Notes under the pieces: model-generated | Databases searched by the model: none | What the model was told of the DNA's origin: nothing | Seen by the model: the letters and a program-made list of their open reading frames with translations, nothing else | Position numbers and translations under genes: made by a program | Assembly: GCA_005885405.1 (NCBI GenBank) | Contig: VAYN01000008.1 | Span: 46,922-108,133, forward strand | Source of the DNA: Actinomycetota bacterium | Lineage (GTDB): Bacteria; Actinomycetota; Thermoleophilia; Solirubrobacterales; 70-9 | Length of the DNA: 61,212 nt | Reading direction: 5' to 3' | Shown here: piece by piece, positions 1-8,141 of the stretch | Numbering within the stretch: position 1 is the first letter of the stretch | How the letters are laid out: each line of letters starts with the position of its first letter

Positions 1-1619
1 GCCGACGGGGGGGTTAGGGTCTGGCAGTCGCCCTCGCAATCGGGCCTCGGTGGTGGAGGCGGGGGGAAGCCGCCACCCACGCGGGCGTCGTAAGCGTCGA
101 TCGAGCCGGGATCCTGGGAGACGAGGCTCTCGGCGGTGGTGAAGAAGACGTCGTCACCGGAGGCGCTCGCGTCCATGAACTTGGAGTCCCAGGCGCTCTG
201 GCCCGAAGAGATCAGGTCAAGGCAGCCGCCCGAGGCTTCTACATAGGTCGGGGACGCTTCATCGCAACCACCCGTGCCCGAGAGCTCCCACTGGTAGATG
301 TCCCCCATGCCGTTGACATCACCGAGCGCGAGCGGAACAAAGCTTTCGAAATAGAGACGGGAGCCGTCGCTGGAGAGGGCATTGCCCGGATATAGGGAGC
401 TGGTCCAGGTGGGGAGCGCCGCCGCAAGGTATTTGGAAGCGTTTTTGGTCCCGATATGGCGCGCCGCGCTGGGTCGTACCCCGCTCGGATCGCAGCTCAG
501 GCAGGTGAGTCCTCCGCCGACCTGGTAGCGGTAGATCTCGGAGGCCGGCTCTCCGCTGGTGAGGTCAGTGTTCTCATAGTCCGCGGTTTCTTCGGCCAGA
601 CTCGGGCTGTCAGAGCTAAAGACGAGAACTCCACCGTCCTCCGTCACATGGGCGAGGTGGAAGACGGGCGCCGTGCTGACTGGCGACGGGATCTCTTTTT
701 CGTTCGTGTCGATCTCGCTCAGCGTCCCGATGAACGCCGTTGAGCCCGCTTCGTAGAGGTAGAGGTTGGGCTTACCCGCGGTGCCCTCCCCGCCGATCGT
801 TTCGCGCGAGGCGAAGTAGATGCGATCAAGGTCCTCGCTGACTCCTAGGACCCCTTCCGTTTTGCCGGCGATCAAAGTTCGAGGTTCTTCGCCCGCGATC
901 GCTTTGGCGACGTCGAAGAGGTATAGGTTGCCGCTCTGGGGTCCTGCTTCGACCGCGAATAGGGCTTGGGAGCCGCTCGGCGTCGCCCCCCAGAAGCGAC
1001 CGGCCTCGGGAGCAGAGAGGGCGTAGGTACAGGCTTTGAAGAATTTGTTGCATTTACCGCCCGAGAAAGAGCTCTGTTCCTGCGTGGCGTTGACGCGGAC
1101 GTAGAGGGCTTCCGGGACTTCCGCTTTGGTCACGAGCGACCAGAAGACCCGCGAACCGTCATCGGAGATGGCGTTGTCCAGCCAGGAGTAGGAGAGGATC
1201 CGGTTGACCGAGTTCTGAGCAAGGGTAGGGGTTCCCACTGCGTTATCCAGAGCCGCGCTCGCGGTCCCATTCGGCAGAACGCTGACCAGGTCGATCGCCG
1301 CTCCTCCTGGTTCGAAGCTACAGAGGTAAAGCTGGTCGACGGTCTTGCTCGCTTCCGGGGTTAGCTTCGCCCTCAGCTTGAACACCGCGTGCTGCTGGTC
1401 GGGAGTGACTCCCTCGAGTTCGGGCGGGTACTTCACCCCTTCGGCTTCAATCGGTGCGGCGGTGGTGCAGGCTTCATAGCTTCCGGTGTCGTTGTCACGC
1501 CGATACAGGTTGGAGTAGCCTGCTACTCCTCCTGGCCCCAGAACCGGTTCGGTGATCGTCTCGTTCCACCCCACCGAGAGATCGGGGGAGAAGTACGGCG
1601 CCGATCTCGGTGGACAAGG
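1..1619 (-). pseudogene. C-terminal part of a frameshifted NHL-repeat surface protein, cut by the window edge
   Basis: A reverse-strand frame is open from about 1619 to the window edge and continues the protein that starts at 3471, but in another phase. It reads YFSPDLSVGW at its start, GRFWGATPSGSQAL near 970-1019 and DARVGGGFPPPPPP near the edge. Each piece aligns by eye with the same place in the intact paralogue at 12809-16411 (for example TFWAATPTGSQAI and DARVGGGFPQP). A single indel near 1593-1620 therefore separates the two halves. By comparison with the paralogue, roughly 60 residues including a Cys/Lys-rich tail should lie beyond base 1. It is either a broken gene or an assembly indel; the sequence alone cannot decide. 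Confidence 0.75.
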
Positions 1620-3471
1620 GCGCCCCTTCCTGCGGCGGCGAGATCGGTTCGTTGAGCCACCCCCGTTGCGAGTCACGGCGGGCCATGTACTGACTGGCCC
1701 AGGGGGAGCTGCTCGGGTCCCCGAAGGCCCGGTAGGACGAGTAGGTGAAGGAGTAGCCGCTGAGCGAGCTCTGAGACAACGGAAGCCCGCTGCCGGTCTC
1801 TTCTCCGCCGCCACCGACAATGTCGCCGCCTTCTTTGTCGATCGGCGAGACCATCTCGTAGGCCCGACAGTCGGCCAGGGAGGCAGAGGCACCGATTCGG
1901 AAGCCTTGGTTCGATGGGCACGCAGAGGCGACAGGCGCGTTATAGGTGATGAAGGACCCTTCGTCTCCGACAGTCGGTCCACCGCCGCCGCTCGCCGCGA
2001 CGAAACGGAAGTAGTAGGTCGTGCCAGGGCTGAGGCCGGTCAGGTCGATGCCCGCGGTAGTCACGGGCTTGTTTACGATCCCAGCGCCCAGGAGCTGCCC
2101 CGGCGCCGCGGGGACGGTGGTCGTGCAGCCCCCTTCTGAGCATTTGGCGGTGCCGTATTCGACGAAGTAGCGGGTGTCGGCCCAAAAATGGGGGTTGATC
2201 GAGGCGCCAAGCGTCGCGTTGTCCGAACCCACCGCAGATGCATACTGGCTGATGATCGTCGGCCCTTCTTCCGGCGGCGCGCACACTTCGCCTTTGCCCG
2301 TAAGGTTATTCGGTGGGGGGCCATAAGCTTTGACAAAGCTGTTTTCAGTCGAATTGCTCAGATAAAGATCATAAGAGCCTTGAAAACACACGGAGCCCGT
2401 GGCTAGACCGGTAGTGAATTCGAATTCATCCTGATCGGCCTGACTGGCGTTGGCGACCACTTCTTCTTCAAACACCCCGGCCGGGCTGAACTTCAAAATT
2501 CGGGATCTGTGATTCGCATTTAGGTCGACGGTCGATCCTTCATCGAAGACAAAGAGGCTCCCATCTGGTCCGGTCGCCAATGCTTGAGGAATCGCGACTT
2601 CCACCGTGCTCACCACCGCTTTGGAATCCACGTCGAGCCGAAATACGTCGTGGTTTGCCTCAGTAAGGACGAGTAGAGAAAGGTTGGTGTAACTGAAATA
2701 GAGATCGCCCGATACCGGGTCGGCTGCAAGAGCTCCCACTTCTTCGTCTTTTGGCAGATCGATTTCGGTCTCAAATACTCCGGTTACGGCAAATTGCTGT
2801 ATCCGCCCTTTGTCCGCCACGAAGAGCGCATCTTCGGGTCCAACCGCGATGAAGCTTCCGAAAGTCCAGCTTGAAAACTCGCTTTTGCCGGTCCCTTCAC
2901 TACCTGCCTGACATACATCTCCGGGATCGACCGGGCAGAGATTCCGGTCAGCCTGCGGCGCGACAGCTTCCACCTTGGTTTTATTGACGTTACGACCGAT
3001 CATCCAAATAAAGTCGCCGTCGCGGTTGAACTTCTGCACTCGATGGTTCGTTACATCCGCTACGTATATGCCACCCCCGGAATCGGTGGCGACACCTTGA
3101 GCTCCGGCGAAGTTGAACTGACCTCGCCCGTCGCCAGCTATGCCAACCCGGCATCCCGATAACGACTCGCAGGTTTGTAGTTCGTTTGATCCGTCGGCTA
3201 CTCCCCAACCCCAAGACTTTTCAAATTCCCCCCAGGCCGTGAACTCGTTCACTCGCAGGTTTTTCTGGTCCGCGATGAAGAGATGGCCGTTTTTCGGATC
3301 CGTGGCAATCCCTCTAGGGATCTTGCAATTGCCCGCGGCTTCGCCTGCGTGACATGACTCCCACAAAATCGGCTGTTTCGCTCCAGCGGCAGTGGCAGTG
3401 ATCCCGAGCATGCCGACGAGAGCCAATATAGGCAGGCATCGACTTAGAAAGGCGTACGCGCTCCCTCGCAT
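1495..3471 (-). CDS. NHL-repeat secreted protein, N-terminal part (frame broken near 1600)
   Basis: The frame starts with a clear signal peptide ending near TATAAGA (about residues 1-31). NHL/beta-propeller style repeats follow up to about residue 380, with GIATDPKNGHLFIADQ, GVATDSGGGIYVAD and a later LFVADKGRIQQF. A fibronectin-type-III-like module lies around residues 415-505 (INPHFWADTRYFVEYG, LSPGTTYYFRFVA), then a conserved CRAYEMVSP block near 540. The organisation matches the 1200-residue paralogue at 12809-16411. After ISPPQEGAP near residue 620 similarity stops and the frame ends at 1495, while similarity resumes in the phase annotated at 1-1619. It is probably exported and surface-located; NHL propellers usually mediate binding, but the ligand is unknown. 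Confidence 0.8.
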   Translation of the reverse strand: MRGSAYAFLSRCLPILALVGMLGITATAAGAKQPILWESCHAGEAAGNCKIPRGIATDPKNGHLFIADQKNLRVNEFTAWGEFEKSWGWGVADGSNELQTCESLSGCRVGIAGDGRGQFNFAGAQGVATDSGGGIYVADVTNHRVQKFNRDGDFIWMIGRNVNKTKVEAVAPQADRNLCPVDPGDVCQAGSEGTGKSEFSSWTFGSFIAVGPEDALFVADKGRIQQFAVTGVFETEIDLPKDEEVGALAADPVSGDLYFSYTNLSLLVLTEANHDVFRLDVDSKAVVSTVEVAIPQALATGPDGSLFVFDEGSTVDLNANHRSRILKFSPAGVFEEEVVANASQADQDEFEFTTGLATGSVCFQGSYDLYLSNSTENSFVKAYGPPPNNLTGKGEVCAPPEEGPTIISQYASAVGSDNATLGASINPHFWADTRYFVEYGTAKCSEGGCTTTVPAAPGQLLGAGIVNKPVTTAGIDLTGLSPGTTYYFRFVAASGGGGPTVGDEGSFITYNAPVASACPSNQGFRIGASASLADCRAYEMVSPIDKEGGDIVGGGGEETGSGLPLSQSSLSGYSFTYSSYRAFGDPSSSPWASQYMARRDSQRGWLNEPISPPQEGAPLSTEIGAVLLPRSLGGVERDDHRTGSGARRSSRLLQPVSA

Positions 3472-3534
3472 CTTCTTCCCGTTCTCCCTTTCCCCTCGCG
3501 CTGGCTCGAAGGACCCTCAGGCCCGCATCGGACA

Positions 3535-3564
3535 AGGATAGAAGCACTAGGCAGTGTTTGTCAA
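3535..3564 (-). promoter_or_regulatory. Probable sigma70-type promoter of the NHL gene at 3471
   Basis: On the reverse strand TTGACA (3559-3564) is followed after 18 bases by TATCCT (3535-3540), about 60 bases upstream of the ATG at 3471. The perfect -35 hexamer is the main evidence; the transcription start is inferred. Confidence 0.5.
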
Positions 3565-3610
3565 GGTACGTCCGCGTCCGCGGAATAGGGTCCACCCTCG
3601 TTGTACCGAA

Positions 3611-3638
3611 GAAAAGGGGCCGAGATCTCCCCCGGCCC
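3611..3638 (-). terminator. Hairpin terminator after the secreted-protein gene 3677-4381
   Basis: Read on the reverse strand, GGGCCGGGGGAGATCTCGGC forms a GC stem around a GAGA-like loop and is followed by CCCCTTTTCTTC, a usable T tract. It lies 39 bases past the stop codon at 3677. Confidence 0.7.
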
Positions 3639-3676
3639 ACTGAGGATCTACTACCTACACGCGTCAGCAGTTTTCC

Positions 3677-4381
3677 TTACGGTTTCATTACTGTTAGATC
3701 GCACTGTTCTTTAGCAGCGTTTGTAGCTTTGACTGTTAGCTTGCCGGTGAGCGTGCCGTTGGTCTTCACTCCTGAAGAGGTGCCACAGGAGAGTAAGCCG
3801 CCTGTTACTTCGCTATGAACGTTAGTCGCCGCGATACTGATCTTAATATCTGTCGGTTTGGTCGCTGTGTTATTTTCGACGCTTACCCCGTTGATGGCCG
3901 TATTTCCGGCTTGATCAATATGAACAACGCAGCCGGTAGCGGTGGTAATTGTGATACTCGGACTTTCTTTGGAGCAGTTGACGATCGCAGCAGTGCCAGT
4001 GTATTGATCGGCACTGACTTCGGTGCTCGCCGTAAATTCAATTTCGCATCCATTGGTGTTGATAGTTGCACTCGATGTCGCGCCACCGATGATCGAGTGG
4101 CAGCCACTGTACGCTGGTTTCACTTTTGGATGCTGGTCTGTCCCGGTGAGCGTACCGCTGTACGTCTCGGTTTCGCATGTTACCGGCACACCACCTGCTA
4201 CGATCCGGAGAAGGGAAGTTTCTTCCGTCGTAACACTGACGGAGCCTGCTTCATGGAGGTTGCTATTTGTGTTGAACGTTGTGGCCTGGATAACCTGTGC
4301 GCTAGCGCCCGAGGCCATTACGGCGCCAAACGCGGTCATCGCCACCAGGGCGAGACCGAGGCTCCTGAGAATACGGGTCAT
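3677..4381 (-). CDS. Small secreted protein, paralogue 1 of a window-wide family
   Basis: A 234-residue protein with a signal peptide (MTRILRSLGLALVAM to GASA, about 28 residues). The mature part is rich in Thr, Ser, Asn and Gly with spaced cysteines (VTCETETYSG, YSGCHSIIGGATS, INTNGC, IVNCSKE, TGCVVH, LLSCGT). It has no recognised enzyme motif and is probably a beta-rich extracellular protein with disulfides. About 75% of positions look the same in the neighbour at 4750-5448, and the SGC...GGAT...GC and TNG-TG-TVKA signatures link it to the genes at 16752, 17866, 36463 and 37612. The start is supported by AAAGGGAAAAC before the ATG. Its promoter and terminator are annotated separately. Function unknown. 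Confidence 0.85.
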   Translation of the reverse strand: MTRILRSLGLALVAMTAFGAVMASGASAQVIQATTFNTNSNLHEAGSVSVTTEETSLLRIVAGGVPVTCETETYSGTLTGTDQHPKVKPAYSGCHSIIGGATSSATINTNGCEIEFTASTEVSADQYTGTAAIVNCSKESPSITITTATGCVVHIDQAGNTAINGVSVENNTATKPTDIKISIAATNVHSEVTGGLLSCGTSSGVKTNGTLTGKLTVKATNAAKEQCDLTVMKP

Positions 4382-4407
4382 GTTTTCCCTTTCGATGTGT
4401 TTGTAAC

Positions 4408-4427
4408 TCGGGACCCGTGAGTCCCGA
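4408..4427 (-). other. Leader hairpin between promoter and ribosome binding site of 3677-4381
   Basis: TCGGGA (4408-4413) and TCCCGA (4422-4427) form an inverted repeat in the 5' leader. A matching hairpin (CTCGGG ... CCCGAG, 5473-5494) is present in the leader of the duplicate gene at 4750-5448, so it is maintained in both copies. Confidence 0.55.
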
Positions 4428-4437
4428 ATAGTGCTTA

Positions 4438-4466
4438 CACCTACGCAGGGATAGAGGTTTGGTCAA
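4438..4466 (-). promoter_or_regulatory. Promoter of 3677-4381
   Basis: TTGACC (reverse of 4461-4466), a 17-base spacer, then TAGGTG (reverse of 4438-4443). The same arrangement occurs in front of the duplicate gene and, as TTGACT-N17-TAGGAA, in front of three further paralogues. Confidence 0.6.
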
Positions 4467-4589
4467 GAACTTCTCGGAGAACGCCGGGCCGGCCTTCTCG
4501 CGCCACTGCGGGAGGGAATAATCTGCTGGATCTTCTGTTATTCGGAGTCGAGCGTGCGCGAGAATCGTGCACTTCGACAGATGGGCTGT

Positions 4590-4665
4590 CTGATGCTCGT
4601 CCCACCGCTTTCACTACAGGGTTGCCGGTGGGTTCAGGTCCCGGTGAAGCTAGCGGTGACGACAC
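4590..4665 (-). pseudogene. Relic of a collagen-like protein gene
   Basis: The reverse strand here encodes a short stretch containing PGPEPTGNPV. It resembles the GGGAEPTGNPCNENGG segment of the collagen-like protein at 5722-6606 (DNA around 6255-6340), and the two DNA stretches share runs such as GGGTTGCCGGTGGGTTC. Only about 75 bases remain, with no start or stop context. Confidence 0.5.
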
Positions 4666-4673
4666 CTTGCAAG

Positions 4674-4705
4674 GTGAGGGGCCGAGATCTCTCCCGGCCC
4701 CTCAC
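4674..4705 (-). terminator. Hairpin after the secreted-protein gene 4750-5448
   Basis: GTGAGGGGCCG (4674-4684) pairs perfectly with CGGCCCCTCAC (4695-4705) around a 10-base loop, giving an 11-bp stem 45 bases past the stop. No long T tract follows on the reverse strand, so termination strength is uncertain. Confidence 0.55.
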
Positions 4706-4749
4706 TTCGAGGGTCTGCCTACCCACCCTCGTGCGCAATAATGAACTCT

Positions 4750-5448
4750 CTATGGGTTCATTACTGTCAGATCGATTTGTTCTTTAGCGGCGTTTGTAGC
4801 TTTGACTGTTACCTTGCCGACGAACGTGCCGTTGGTCTTTGTGCCGGCACTGGTTCCGCAGGTCAGCAACCCACCTGTCACTTCGCTGTGCACGTTGGTG
4901 CCGTTGAGAGTAATCGTGACATCTGTGGGTTTGGTCGCTGTGTTGTTTTCGTAGGTTACCCCGTTGACGGCCGTGTTGTTGGCTTCGTCAACATGAACAA
5001 CGCAGCCCGTACCGGTGGTAATTGTGATACTCGGAAATTCTTTGGAGCAGTTCACGATCGCAGCGGTGCCGGTAAATTTGTCGGCACTGCCTGCGGTCGC
5101 CGAAAATTTATATTCGCATCCATGGGTTTCGATGGTCGCGCTTGATGTTGCACCACCGATAATCGCGTGGCAACCTTCGTACGAGGGTTTAACCGTTGGG
5201 TTTGGATCTGTCCCAGTGAGCGTACCGGTGTACGTCTCTTTTTCACATGTGACCGGAACGCCGCCCGCCACAATCCGGAACACAGACGTTTCTATCGTCG
5301 ACACTGACTGCGTGGCTGCTTCATGAACGTTGGTATTTGTATTGAACGTTGTTGCCTGGATCTGAGCGCTAGCACCTGACGCCATCATGGCGCCCAATGC
5401 GGCCATCGCCACCAGGGCAAGGCCAAGGCTCTTGAGAATGCGAGTCAT
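4750..5448 (-). CDS. Small secreted protein, paralogue 2 (tandem duplicate of 3677-4381)
   Basis: A 232-residue protein from the ATG at 5448. A longer frame begins at 5532, but the 5448 start is preferred because AAAGGGAAAC precedes it and the signal peptide MTRILKSLGLALVAM starts there; the upstream part overlaps the promoter. The signal peptide ends near ASGASA. The cysteine and glycine pattern follows paralogue 1 (VTCEKETYTG, YEGCHAIIGGATS, ETHGC, IVNCSKE, TGCVVH, LLTCGT). Paralogue 1 carries an extra cysteine near its C-terminus (EQCDL) that is replaced here (EQIDL). Probably an exported, disulfide-stabilised structural or adhesive protein; no enzymatic motif was seen. Function unknown. 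Confidence 0.85.
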   Translation of the reverse strand: MTRILKSLGLALVAMAALGAMMASGASAQIQATTFNTNTNVHEAATQSVSTIETSVFRIVAGGVPVTCEKETYTGTLTGTDPNPTVKPSYEGCHAIIGGATSSATIETHGCEYKFSATAGSADKFTGTAAIVNCSKEFPSITITTGTGCVVHVDEANNTAVNGVTYENNTATKPTDVTITLNGTNVHSEVTGGLLTCGTSAGTKTNGTFVGKVTVKATNAAKEQIDLTVMNP

Positions 5449-5503
5449 GTTTCCCTTTCGATGTGTTTGCGACTCGGGACCCGTGGACCCCGAGTAGCGC
5501 TTA

Positions 5504-5532
5504 CATCTACGCAAGGAGAGGCGTTTGGTCAA
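5504..5532 (-). promoter_or_regulatory. Promoter of 4750-5448
   Basis: TTGACC (reverse of 5527-5532), 17-base spacer, TAGATG (reverse of 5504-5509). The leader of about 50 bases carries the hairpin at 5473-5494. Confidence 0.6.
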
Positions 5533-5669
5533 GAACTTTGCGTCGAAAGCTGGCTCGGGCGGCTCGCAGCACTACTGGAGGGCAATATTCGCTGGACACG
5601 CTGTGAATCAGAGCCGTGCGTGCGCGAGAATCGTGCACTGCGACAGATGGGCTGTCCGCCTCTAGTCAA

Positions 5670-5697
5670 AGAAAAGCCCGGGCCGGGGCCCGGGCTT
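5670..5697 (-). terminator. Rho-independent terminator of the collagen-like gene 5722-6606
   Basis: AAGCCCGGGCC (5674-5684) and GGCCCGGGCTT (5687-5697) form an 11-bp perfect stem with a 2-base centre. On the reverse strand TTCTTTGAC follows. It lies 25 bases downstream of the stop. Confidence 0.8.
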
Positions 5698-5721
5698 CGG
5701 TACCGGTAGAGACAACTCGCT

Positions 5722-6606
5722 CTAAGGGGCGGTTACAGCATACGTTCCCTTTGCGCGGCCCGCGCCGAGGTTGAAGAAGGTGACGACAGCACCGGAGGTC
5801 GATGCCCCGGTCAGCTCGCTGTCGGCCCTGATGATGAAGAAATCAGCGGTGAGAACTTCCTGTTCTTTCCCAGCATAGATACAAAGATGGCCGGGGTCCG
5901 CAGTTGGTGCCGCCGCAGAGCCATCGCAATAGGTGGACGTTTTGACTTCTTCTTCTCCAGTCACCTCGTCACCCGCGGGGTTGATGTAGTGGACCTGGCA
6001 GGTGCTCGGTTGGTTCGGGGCGTCCACGTTGCAGGTGCCGGTGCTGCCCAGGGCGCTGGGCAGGGGTATGGAGAAGGAGATTGGGACAGTGGCTTCGAAG
6101 GTGGATTCCGAAGCGGGTCCAAATGCCCACGCCCCCGTCTCCGTCTCTCCTGACGGAAGCGTGCCTCCCGCGGTCCAGGGGTCGCCTTCGTCGCCTTTCG
6201 GGCCTTCGAGGCCTTCTTCTCCGTTACAGACGATTTTTTTGGTGCCGGACCCTTCGACTTCGATGCTCATGCCGCCGTTTTCGTTGCAGGGGTTGCCGGT
6301 GGGTTCGGCGCCGCCGCCGAAGCTGACGGTGATGACGCTTTTGCCGTCTTTGCCGGGCGCGCCGTCTTTGCCGTCCGTACCGTTGGTCCCGTTCGTCCCG
6401 TCTTTGCCGGCCGGGCCGGCGGGGCCCGGGGCGCCGTCCTTGCCGGGCTTGCCGGCGAACTGCTTGGCGATCTTCTTTACTTCCTTTTTCTGCTTGGAGT
6501 TGAGTCCTGCGGCTGCGAATGCGGTTCCCGCCAGGGCGGCTATTAGGGCCACGCAGGCGATTACGAAGCCGGCGGTTCCCAGCTTCTGGTGAAGTCTCGA
6601 GATCAT
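5722..6606 (-). CDS. Collagen-like Gly-X-Y repeat surface protein
   Basis: A 294-residue protein. A hydrophobic N-terminal segment (about residues 12-33, IACVALIAALAGTAFAAA) is a signal peptide or anchor. A short basic coiled stretch (QKKEVKKIAKQFAG) leads into about 14 uninterrupted G-X-Y triplets ([32 protein letters not shown]; residues about 52-90). The C-terminal 200 residues are a beta-rich globular domain with several cysteines (NPCNENGG, CNGEEG, STGTCNVD, STYCDGS). The layout matches bacterial collagen-like proteins, in which the triplets trimerise and the globular end acts as head or trimerisation domain. A second member lies at 9140-9898. The GNG/GTN triplets lack hydroxyproline-type sites, as usual in bacteria. 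The start is supported by GGGAGAC upstream of ATG. Confidence 0.85.
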   Translation of the reverse strand: MISRLHQKLGTAGFVIACVALIAALAGTAFAAAGLNSKQKKEVKKIAKQFAGKPGKDGAPGPAGPAGKDGTNGTNGTDGKDGAPGKDGKSVITVSFGGGAEPTGNPCNENGGMSIEVEGSGTKKIVCNGEEGLEGPKGDEGDPWTAGGTLPSGETETGAWAFGPASESTFEATVPISFSIPLPSALGSTGTCNVDAPNQPSTCQVHYINPAGDEVTGEEEVKTSTYCDGSAAAPTADPGHLCIYAGKEQEVLTADFFIIRADSELTGASTSGAVVTFFNLGAGRAKGTYAVTAP

Positions 6607-6762
6607 GGTGAGTCTCCCTGTTTGTCGCGGTGGGAGCCGTTGGACGGGTACCTGACAGGCGCGAGTCTCCCGCCCTGCGGGGGGTGAACTCTCTTTTGCC
6701 GTCCCCCGGTCCCCAAATCGGTGGCCCCACCTATTCCTCCTGGTATCCCCAGGTTGAGAAGG

Positions 6763-6792
6763 ACGCTACTGGAATGAAGAAGGCGCTGTCAA
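6763..6792 (-). promoter_or_regulatory. Probable promoter of the collagen-like gene 5722-6606
   Basis: TTGACA (reverse of 6787-6792), 18-base spacer, TAGCGT (reverse of 6763-6768). This implies a leader of about 150 bases. Confidence 0.5.
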
Positions 6793-6805
6793 GGTACGAG
6801 ATCGT

Positions 6806-7885
6806 CTACGGCGTTAGAGAACGAACGCGGAAAAGGGACTGGTGAAGGCTTTCGAGGCAGGCCTTGGCGAGGCGGGTATCGCCGCCTATCTCGAGCTCCG
6901 CTGGCTCCCAATCGATCACCGTCCGCAGCCAGGCGCCGGCGGATCCGCAGGCCCAGCCCGTCGCCTCGCCTCGTAGCTGGGAGACACAGGACACAACCTG
7001 CCCCGCCTCGACCTCGACCAGAACGCCCGTCATGCCTCCACCGTTGCCGTTCCTCGTCTCGACTGCGAAGCGGCAGCGGCCTGAGAGTTCCTCGGGCAGG
7101 GTCAGCATCGGGACAACGAGGAGGAAGGCGGCCTCGATGTCGAGCCGGCCGATCGGGGTCGAGGTGGTCGGCATGAACCTGCGCTCCCAGCGAGCAGCTG
7201 CCGATAGGGGCGCGATCGCCGCCCGAAGCCAAAGCGTTGGAGCGTAGTGGGTGCTCTGCCCCTCGCTCTCGACTGGTTCCACGAGATGAGCCATCCGCAT
7301 CGCCCGCAGGCGTCGCTCGAGGGAGGGGTAGTTGAGACTGGAGATCAGACCGTTGAGGTCGATGAGGCAGAGTGGCCGGGCAGCGATCGCGCGGATGATC
7401 GAAGCTGACCAGCCGTCGACGAGAGATTTGACCAAGCGCTTAGCGAGCGGCGTCCCCAGAGCGACTGGACCGTCGGCATAGGCATTGAGCCAAGCTTGAA
7501 GGACATCGCCGACGATCAGGAGCTGGCGCCCCGAAGCCGTCAGCTCGCACATTACGGTGCCGGGAAAGGCATCCTGCTTGCGGCGGCTGACGATGCCTGC
7601 CTCCTCGAGATCATTGAGGTAGCCGCGCAGCGTGGTCGGCGATGGCGACCCGACCTGGTTGCGGAGCTCGGTTACCGAGCGCGGCTGAGACCGGAGGGCC
7701 GAGAGCAGCCCAATGGTGAGCGGCGAAGAGAGGATGGACAGACCTGTGGTCCCAGCTCGGCCCAGGCCAGTCTCTGCCCTTTTGACGACAATAGTCACCC
7801 GTAGTTTGTATACAGCACTCTGGGTGTTCCCGTCAAATAACTTTGTGCAACGGCTCTCGCCGAAGCCCTCGACGCTGATTTCCAT
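6806..7885 (-). CDS. Double winged-helix transcriptional regulator, copy 1
   Basis: A 359-residue cytoplasmic protein. A first winged helix lies at about residues 45-120 (LSALRSQPRSVTELRN, then TTLRGYLNDLEEAGIVSRR) and a second at about 150-235 (SIIRAIAARPLCLIDLNG, YPSLERRLRAMRMAHLVE), followed by a C-terminal domain of about 120 residues ending in CLESLHQSLF. The same three-part layout is found at 45813-46820 and 55705-56724, including the closing 'LL..L..LW' helix, although this copy is the most diverged. The winged helices resemble HxlR/MarR-like folds; the C-terminal part may bind a small ligand (inference). It sits between surface-protein genes on the same strand, and AAGGA precedes the ATG. 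Confidence 0.75.
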   Translation of the reverse strand: MEISVEGFGESRCTKLFDGNTQSAVYKLRVTIVVKRAETGLGRAGTTGLSILSSPLTIGLLSALRSQPRSVTELRNQVGSPSPTTLRGYLNDLEEAGIVSRRKQDAFPGTVMCELTASGRQLLIVGDVLQAWLNAYADGPVALGTPLAKRLVKSLVDGWSASIIRAIAARPLCLIDLNGLISSLNYPSLERRLRAMRMAHLVEPVESEGQSTHYAPTLWLRAAIAPLSAAARWERRFMPTTSTPIGRLDIEAAFLLVVPMLTLPEELSGRCRFAVETRNGNGGGMTGVLVEVEAGQVVSCVSQLRGEATGWACGSAGAWLRTVIDWEPAELEIGGDTRLAKACLESLHQSLFRVRSLTP

Positions 7886-8094
7886 CGGGTCGTCCTTTCT
7901 CCAAGATGAACCAAGGAGGACTCGCGCTCCTCGGCAGCCCTAAGGGCTCCAAATACCTAACCGAAAGGGCGCTCCGAAATGAAGCCGTTGCTGAAGATTG
8001 GAGCGATGGGGATCGAGCCCCGCGGGACTTTCCCTGCTCAGCGCGTGCGCTCGCTTTCCGCGGACGCATTTTTAAGCGAACGATCTTTGGCCGA
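7886..8094. other. Intergenic stretch with no supported gene
   Basis: Short overlapping frames exist on both strands but none has a ribosome binding site or recognisable product. A tRNA-like T-arm (GGGGCTCGATCCCC on the reverse strand near 8010-8025) was examined and rejected. Confidence 0.4.
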
Positions 8095-8121
8095 AGCGCG
8101 GCCGCCGATGGCGGCCGCGCT
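8095..8121 (-). terminator. Strong GC hairpin after 8142-8957
   Basis: AGCGCGGCCGCC (8095-8106) and GGCGGCCGCGCT (8110-8121) form a perfect 12-bp stem with a 3-base loop, 20 bases past the stop of the neighbouring gene. No T tract follows, so it could also be a transcript-end stabiliser. Confidence 0.55.
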
Positions 8122-8141
8122 CGGATCCACTGCGGGTGAAC

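Larger units (their letters stand above)
3611..5656. repeat. Tandem duplication of a gene unit (terminator-gene-leader-promoter-upstream block)
   Basis: Two roughly 1-kb units lie head to tail: 3611-4590 and 4674-5656. Each holds a hairpin terminator, a secreted-protein gene, a leader hairpin, a TTGACC-N17-TAG promoter and an upstream block containing GCGCGAGAATCGTGCACT and CGACAGATGGGCTGTC (near 4556-4590 and 5622-5656). The copies have diverged throughout, so the duplication is not recent. Confidence 0.6.

Noticed and set aside
6330-6450. Short-period repeats in the collagen-like genes, first suspected as a CRISPR or minisatellite
   Set aside because: They are nine-base-scale repeats encoding in-frame G-X-Y triplets, with no spacers.
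8005-8035. tRNA-like T arm (GGGGCTCGATCCCC) on the reverse strand
   Set aside because: The stem is four pairs with a six-base loop, and no anticodon or D arm is found at the right distance.
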